Of a DNA stretch of 8,879 bases, positions 6,205 through 8,879 are shown piece after piece (the first letter of the stretch is position 1; each line of letters begins with the position of its first letter). The DNA is taken from positions 1-8,879 of the forward strand of contig CAUBHZ010000053.1 in the NCBI GenBank assembly GCA_958435885.1, written 5' to 3'. The position numbers and the translations under genes are program-made. The stretch comes from an uncultured Intestinimonas sp. (lineage in GTDB: Bacteria > Bacillota_A > Clostridia > Oscillospirales > Oscillospiraceae). Below the pieces are notes generated by a model that ran no database searches, was not told the DNA's origin, and saw only the letters and a program-made list of their open reading frames with translations.

Positions 6205-6240
6205 ACAGCCCCGGCGTCCATAGGACGCCGGGGCTGTCTT
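6205..6240. terminator. Hairpin terminator between the UPF0145 gene and asnA
   Basis: A perfect 15-bp GC-rich stem (6205-6219 with 6223-6237) closes an ATA loop. It lies between convergent genes, 15 bases after one stop and about 20 bases from the other. The T-tract is modest on the plus strand (CTTTGTGT) and poorer on the minus strand, so it probably works best for the plus-strand unit. Confidence 0.82.
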
Positions 6241-6258
6241 TGTGTATAAACCGGAGAC

Positions 6259-7272
6259 TTACAGCAGGATGACGCCGGCCTCCTGGCAGGCACGGAGGGT
6301 CTCGTCGTCCCACACACTGGCCTGGACCTCACCGATGTGGGCCTTGCCCAGCAGCTGGACGCACAGCCGGGACTGGCCGATGCCGCCGCCGATGGTGAGG
6401 GGGAGCTCACCGGCCAGCAGGGCCTTGTGGAAGGGGAGGCTCCGGCGGTCGTCGCAGCCGGCGATGGTGAGCTGGCGGTCCAGGGCGGCGGGGTCCACCC
6501 GGATGCCCATGGAGGAGAGCTCCAGGGCCTGGTTCAGCACGCTGTTCCACACCAGAATGTCGCCGTTGAGGGTCCAGTCGTCATAGTCGGGGGCGCGGCC
6601 GTCATGGGGCTTGCCCGACTTGAGGGCGCCGCCGATCTGCATGAGGAAGGTGGTGGGGTGGTCCTTCACCCACAGGTTCTCCCGCTCCTTGGGGGAGAGG
6701 TCGGGCCACCGGTCCTCCAGCTCCTGGGTGGTGACGAAGCTCACGGTCCGGCTCACCTCCGGCAGGGACATGAGCTGGGGGAACATGGAGCGGATGGTGG
6801 TCTGGGTCTGGCAGACCGCCTCCACGATGGTGGTCACGGTGTGCTTGAGGTAGTCCACGTTCCGGTCCCGGGGGGCGATGACCTTTTCCCAGTCCCACTG
6901 GTCCACATAGATGGAGTGGAGGTTGTCGGGCTGCTCGTCCCGGCGGATGGCGTTCATGTCGGTGTAGAGGCCCTCGCCCACGGAGAACTGATAGCGGTGG
7001 AGGGCCATGCGCTTCCACTTGGCCAGGGAGTGGACTACCTGGGCGTCCCGGCCGGCGGCGGGGATGTCGAAGGTGACGGGCCGCTCCACGCCGTTGAGGT
7101 CGTCGTTGAGGCCGGTGCTGGCCTCTACAAAGAGGGGGGCGGAGACCCGGCGCAGGTTGAGGGCGCCGCCCAGGGTGTCCTCAAAGAGGCGCTTCAAAAG
7201 GCCGATGGCTTTCTGGGTATCATAGAGGTTGAGCCGGGGGGCGTAGCCCTCGGGGATGTAGGACTGGTCCAT
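6259..7272 (-). CDS. asnA: Aspartate-ammonia ligase (ammonia-dependent asparagine synthetase A)
   Basis: AsnA makes asparagine from aspartate, ammonia and ATP, releasing AMP and pyrophosphate. Its catalytic core resembles class II aminoacyl-tRNA synthetases. The 337-residue protein is full length (the E. coli enzyme has 330). Family motifs are VHSLAKWKR at 80-88, GEGLYTDMNAIRRDE at 99-113, YVDQWDWEKVI at 122-132, the acidic DYDDWTLNGDILVWN at 229-243, and the glycine-rich GGGIGQSRLCVQLLGKAHIG at 295-314. AAAGGAG lies ten bases before the ATG. A near-consensus promoter sits immediately upstream. No T-box or other riboswitch fits in its leader of about 30 bases. No clear terminator separates it from the paralogue operon upstream, so some read-through is possible. 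Confidence 0.97.
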   Translation of the reverse strand: MDQSYIPEGYAPRLNLYDTQKAIGLLKRLFEDTLGGALNLRRVSAPLFVEASTGLNDDLNGVERPVTFDIPAAGRDAQVVHSLAKWKRMALHRYQFSVGEGLYTDMNAIRRDEQPDNLHSIYVDQWDWEKVIAPRDRNVDYLKHTVTTIVEAVCQTQTTIRSMFPQLMSLPEVSRTVSFVTTQELEDRWPDLSPKERENLWVKDHPTTFLMQIGGALKSGKPHDGRAPDYDDWTLNGDILVWNSVLNQALELSSMGIRVDPAALDRQLTIAGCDDRRSLPFHKALLAGELPLTIGGGIGQSRLCVQLLGKAHIGEVQASVWDDETLRACQEAGVILL

Positions 7273-7308
7273 AGGATGGTGGCTCCTTTACGGTAAAGTA
7301 GTGAAGCC

Positions 7309-7337
7309 ATTATAATATGGCGGCGCCGGAATTGCAA
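7309..7337 (-). promoter_or_regulatory. Sigma-A promoter of asnA
   Basis: On the minus strand TTGCAA (7332-7337) and a perfect TATAAT (7309-7314) are spaced by 17 bases. Transcription would start near 7302, about 30 bases before the asnA ATG. The -35 box falls in a sequence that recurs downstream of another paralogue copy (8187-8192). Confidence 0.85.
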
Positions 7338-7352
7338 GGCAAAAGGCGGGGC

Positions 7353-7694
7353 TTACAGGTCCTGGATGTCCTTCCGGGCCATGGCCCGGCGCTCCGTGAA
7401 CTTTCTGCGGGTGTTCCTGTAGACCAGCAGAAAGATGAGGGTGGGGATGTTGAAGATCACCAGCACGGCCAGAGGGATCAGGAAGAGAACGGGAGAGGAG
7501 GGACCTACCAGGTTGAGAAGCACCACCAGTGCCCAGCACAGGGAGTTGACCACTGAGAGGATGGGCAGCACCCGTCCGGGCCAGGGGCTTTCCAACTTGG
7601 CCAGAAAGTATTCCAGCACGGATAGCAGAGCGGTGGGGAGGGCCAGATAGAGGAAGAGAATGGGGACGAGCATGAAAATGCGTACAGTGCTCAT
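7353..7694 (-). CDS. Small three-helix membrane protein, tandem paralogue copy 1
   Basis: I do not recognise this family. The 113-residue product has membrane helices at about 5-27, 42-62 and 68-92, and a highly charged tail from 93 to the end. It shares with the two neighbouring genes PTALL at 20-24, LEYFLAKLESPWPGRVLPILS at 27-47 as a near-identical helix-1/helix-2 connection, FNIPTLIF at 81-88 and the tail KFTERRAM-RKDIQDL. Copy 1 has Ala106 where the other two have Asp. With three helices and a basic tail, the C-terminus should be inside and the N-terminus outside. AAAGGAG lies eight bases before the ATG. It is the last gene of the operon, and no T-rich terminator follows before the asnA promoter. 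Confidence 0.8.
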   Translation of the reverse strand: MSTVRIFMLVPILFLYLALPTALLSVLEYFLAKLESPWPGRVLPILSVVNSLCWALVVLLNLVGPSSPVLFLIPLAVLVIFNIPTLIFLLVYRNTRRKFTERRAMARKDIQDL

Positions 7695-7768
7695 AGGGCG
7701 GTCTCCTTTGTCGTTTTATTTATGGAAGGATAGGGCGTGGGACGGTGGAGGCACGGAAAAAGAGAGGG

Positions 7769-8140
7769 TCACAGATCCTGGATGTCCTTCCGGTCCATGG
7801 CCCGGCGTTCGGTAAATTTTTTGCGGGTATTCCTGTAGATCAGGAAGAAAATGAGCGTGGGAATGTTGAAGATCACCAGCACGGCCAGGGGGAGGAAATA
7901 GAGAGAGGGGTGGAGCATGGTGCTCATGTTGAGCAGCAGGACCAACGTCCAGCCCAGGGCATGGACCGCCGACAGGATGGGCAGTACCCGCCCCGGCCAG
8001 GGGCTCTCCATCCGTGCCAGGAAGTACTCCAAAACGCACAGGAGGGCGGTTGGGATGGCATAGGAGAGACAGAGTATGGGAAGGAACGTGAGCAGGGTGT
8101 TCAGCATGTTTGTGGCGTTCATCGTACTCATTGGGACCAT
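7769..8140 (-). CDS. Small three-helix membrane protein, tandem paralogue copy 2
   Basis: This 123-residue protein aligns with copy 1 end to end but carries ten extra N-terminal residues (to about MVPMSTMNAT). Helices lie at about 15-37, 52-72 and 78-102, and the tail ends KFTERRAMDRKDIQDL. In the C-terminal 44 residues I count 37 identities with copy 1. The start is ATG 8140, because AAAGGAG (8149-8155) lies eight bases upstream. A longer frame back to 8200 runs through the intergenic spacer and has no ribosome binding site. The next ATG (codon 4) begins MST, like copy 1, but is 17 bases from the site. Function is unknown; see copy 1 for the shared motifs and the DUF2089-like gene for context. 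Confidence 0.8.
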   Translation of the reverse strand: MVPMSTMNATNMLNTLLTFLPILCLSYAIPTALLCVLEYFLARMESPWPGRVLPILSAVHALGWTLVLLLNMSTMLHPSLYFLPLAVLVIFNIPTLIFFLIYRNTRKKFTERRAMDRKDIQDL

Positions 8141-8218
8141 ACAGCATTCTCCTTTGTCTTTTTCTATGCGCAGATGGGGTACTTGGCAGCAGAATTGCAA
8201 GGTGAAAATGGGGGAGGC

Positions 8219-8563
8219 TCACAGGTCCTGGATGTCCTTTCGGTCCATGGCCCGGCGTTCGGTGAACTTTTTATGGGTGTTCCTGTAAATCAGCAGGAAG
8301 ATGAGGGTGGGGATGTTGAACACCACCAGCGGGACCAGGGGCATCAGGAGCAGGAGTCCCGCTGCGGCGGAAGAGGACAGGTTGACCAGCCACATCAGCG
8401 CCCAGAGCAGAGAGTGGACCACCGACAGGATGGGCAGCACCCGGCCGGGCCAGGGAGACTCCAGCTTGGCCAAAAAGTACTCCAGAATGGCCAGCAGGGC
8501 GGTGGGGACGGCGTAGTAAAAGAACAGCATAAAGAAGGCGATAAGCGTGGTCATGTATTGCAT
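8219..8563 (-). CDS. Small three-helix membrane protein, tandem paralogue copy 3
   Basis: This 114-residue protein is the promoter-proximal copy. Helices are at about 5-27, 42-62 and 69-93. The conserved core (PTALLAILEYFLAKLESPWP at 20-39, GRVLPILSVVHS at 40-51, VFNIPTLIFLLIYRNT at 81-96) and tail (KFTERRAMDRKDIQDL) match the other copies. The segment between helices 2 and 3 (LSSSAAAGLLLLMP) is the most divergent part. AAAGGAGG (8571-8578) sits seven bases before the ATG and lies inside the 3' end of the DUF2089-like gene. The two genes overlap by 13 bases in different frames, which implies translational coupling and joint function. Confidence 0.82.
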   Translation of the reverse strand: MQYMTTLIAFFMLFFYYAVPTALLAILEYFLAKLESPWPGRVLPILSVVHSLLWALMWLVNLSSSAAAGLLLLMPLVPLVVFNIPTLIFLLIYRNTHKKFTERRAMDRKDIQDL

Positions 8564-8859
8564 GAGGAGTCCTCCTTTGCCTTCCGATATTCGCTGATAA
8601 GGAGTTTGGCGGCGTCAAAGTCGATCTTCTCGTTGACGGCCAGACGCTTGATGAGGGCCACATAGGGGTCGGCGGCCCGGTCGTCGGCCAGGCGGATCTT
8701 CTGGATGAGCCGGTCCAGCCGCAGCCGGACGGTGGGGTAGCTCACCCCGTACTCCCCGGCCACCTCCTTGAGGGAGCCGGAGGCCAGGAGGAAGCGCCGG
8801 ATAAAGGCCACGTCCTCCTCCTCCAGCTCCGCCATCCACTCAGGTACCACGGAGATCAA
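8551..8859 (-). CDS. DUF2089-like helix-turn-helix protein
   Basis: The 102-residue protein resembles the C-terminal part of DUF2089 proteins. It has an acidic N-terminal helix (PEWMAELEEEDVAFIRRFLLASGS, about 6-29), then a helix-turn-helix, SLKEVAGEYGVSYPTVRLRL at 29-48, with the recognition helix in SYPTVRLRLDRLIQKI. A short C-terminal helical hairpin follows (DPYVALIKRLAVNEKIDFDA, about 64-83), similar to SHOCT-like tails. The N-terminal zinc ribbon of longer DUF2089 proteins is absent. The chosen start is TTG 8859, with GGGGAG nine bases upstream; GTG at codon 4 is an alternative. It overlaps the first membrane-protein gene by 13 bases. A role as transcriptional or signal-linked regulator of the operon is inferred, and the operon may extend beyond the right edge. 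Confidence 0.75.
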   Translation of the reverse strand: MISVVPEWMAELEEEDVAFIRRFLLASGSLKEVAGEYGVSYPTVRLRLDRLIQKIRLADDRAADPYVALIKRLAVNEKIDFDAAKLLISEYRKAKEDSSCNT

Positions 8860-8879
8860 AATTATTCACTCCCCTTCAA

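Larger units (their letters stand above)
7353..8563 (-). repeat. Three-copy tandem gene duplication
   Basis: Three head-to-tail units of roughly 420 bases each hold one membrane-protein gene. The conserved part covers the ribosome binding site (ACAAAGGAG or GCAAAGGAGG), the gene and about 25 bases after the stop (GCAAGG followed by an A-rich run, weaker in copy 2). The most similar DNA encodes the C-terminal tail, for example TCCTGGATGTCC at 7362, 7778 and 8227. The similarity at DNA level, including silent positions and flanks, points to fairly recent duplication. Confidence 0.85.

Noticed and set aside
6337..7296. Long open frame antisense to asnA
   Set aside because: It is a shadow frame over a full-length AsnA with conserved motifs.
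7273..7302. T-box or amino-acid riboswitch before asnA
   Set aside because: The predicted leader is only about 30 bases and shows no T-box sequence or hairpin.
7695..7768. Possible promoter between paralogue copies 2 and 1
   Set aside because: An AT-rich patch (TAAATAAAAC on the minus strand) is present, but no -35/-10 pair with acceptable spacing was found.
8141..8200. Longer start for membrane paralogue copy 2
   Set aside because: The extra 20 residues are translated from the intergenic spacer and the ribosome binding site itself, and have no counterpart in the other copies.
7745..8665. 306-codon plus-strand frame spanning two paralogues
   Set aside because: It runs antisense across two genes and their spacer, and its apparent internal repeats merely reflect the tandem duplication on the minus strand.

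Overview
The window looks like chromosomal DNA from a GC-rich anaerobic gut Firmicute, probably class Clostridia and near Oscillospiraceae (Flavonifractor/Intestinimonas/Lawsonibacter-like). That placement is inference. It rests on a clostridial-type rnf operon with a long multi-cluster RnfB, AAGGAGG-type ribosome binding sites, sigma-A promoters with 17-nt spacers, an infC-rpmI-rplT operon with a Firmicutes-style attenuated leader, and GC-biased codon use.

Layout. (1) Positions 5-2727, plus strand: the last four genes of an Rnf operon (rnfG, rnfE, rnfA, rnfB), cut at the left edge after the presumed rnfC and rnfD. It ends at a bidirectional hairpin (2750-2785). (2) 2799-4082, minus: a UPF0597/L-cysteine desulfidase (CyuA-like) gene with its own promoter. 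(3) 4220-5381, minus: infC-rpmI-rplT, with a consensus promoter, a leader of about 160 nt holding an intrinsic terminator just ahead of the infC ribosome binding site, and a probable ATC start codon for IF3. (4) 5613-6189, plus: a two-gene unit with a consensus promoter divergent from infC, encoding a 74-residue two-helix membrane protein overlapping a UPF0145 (YbjQ-like) gene. It ends at a strong hairpin shared with the convergent asnA. (5) 6259-7272, minus: asnA, ammonia-dependent asparagine synthetase. (6) 7353-8859, minus: a compact operon of a DUF2089-like helix-turn-helix protein followed by three tandem paralogues of an unrecognised three-helix membrane protein with a nearly invariant charged C-terminal tail.

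How the genes work together. The Rnf complex couples reduced ferredoxin oxidation to NAD+ reduction and ion pumping. The CyuA-like enzyme and AsnA belong to cysteine breakdown and asparagine synthesis. The infC operon supplies IF3, L35 and L20, and its leader looks like an L20-responsive attenuator. The least explained part is the right-hand operon: a small DNA-binding protein translationally overlapping a freshly triplicated membrane protein family. It is the best candidate for an undescribed system. No phage, insertion sequence, CRISPR array, tRNA or rRNA is visible.
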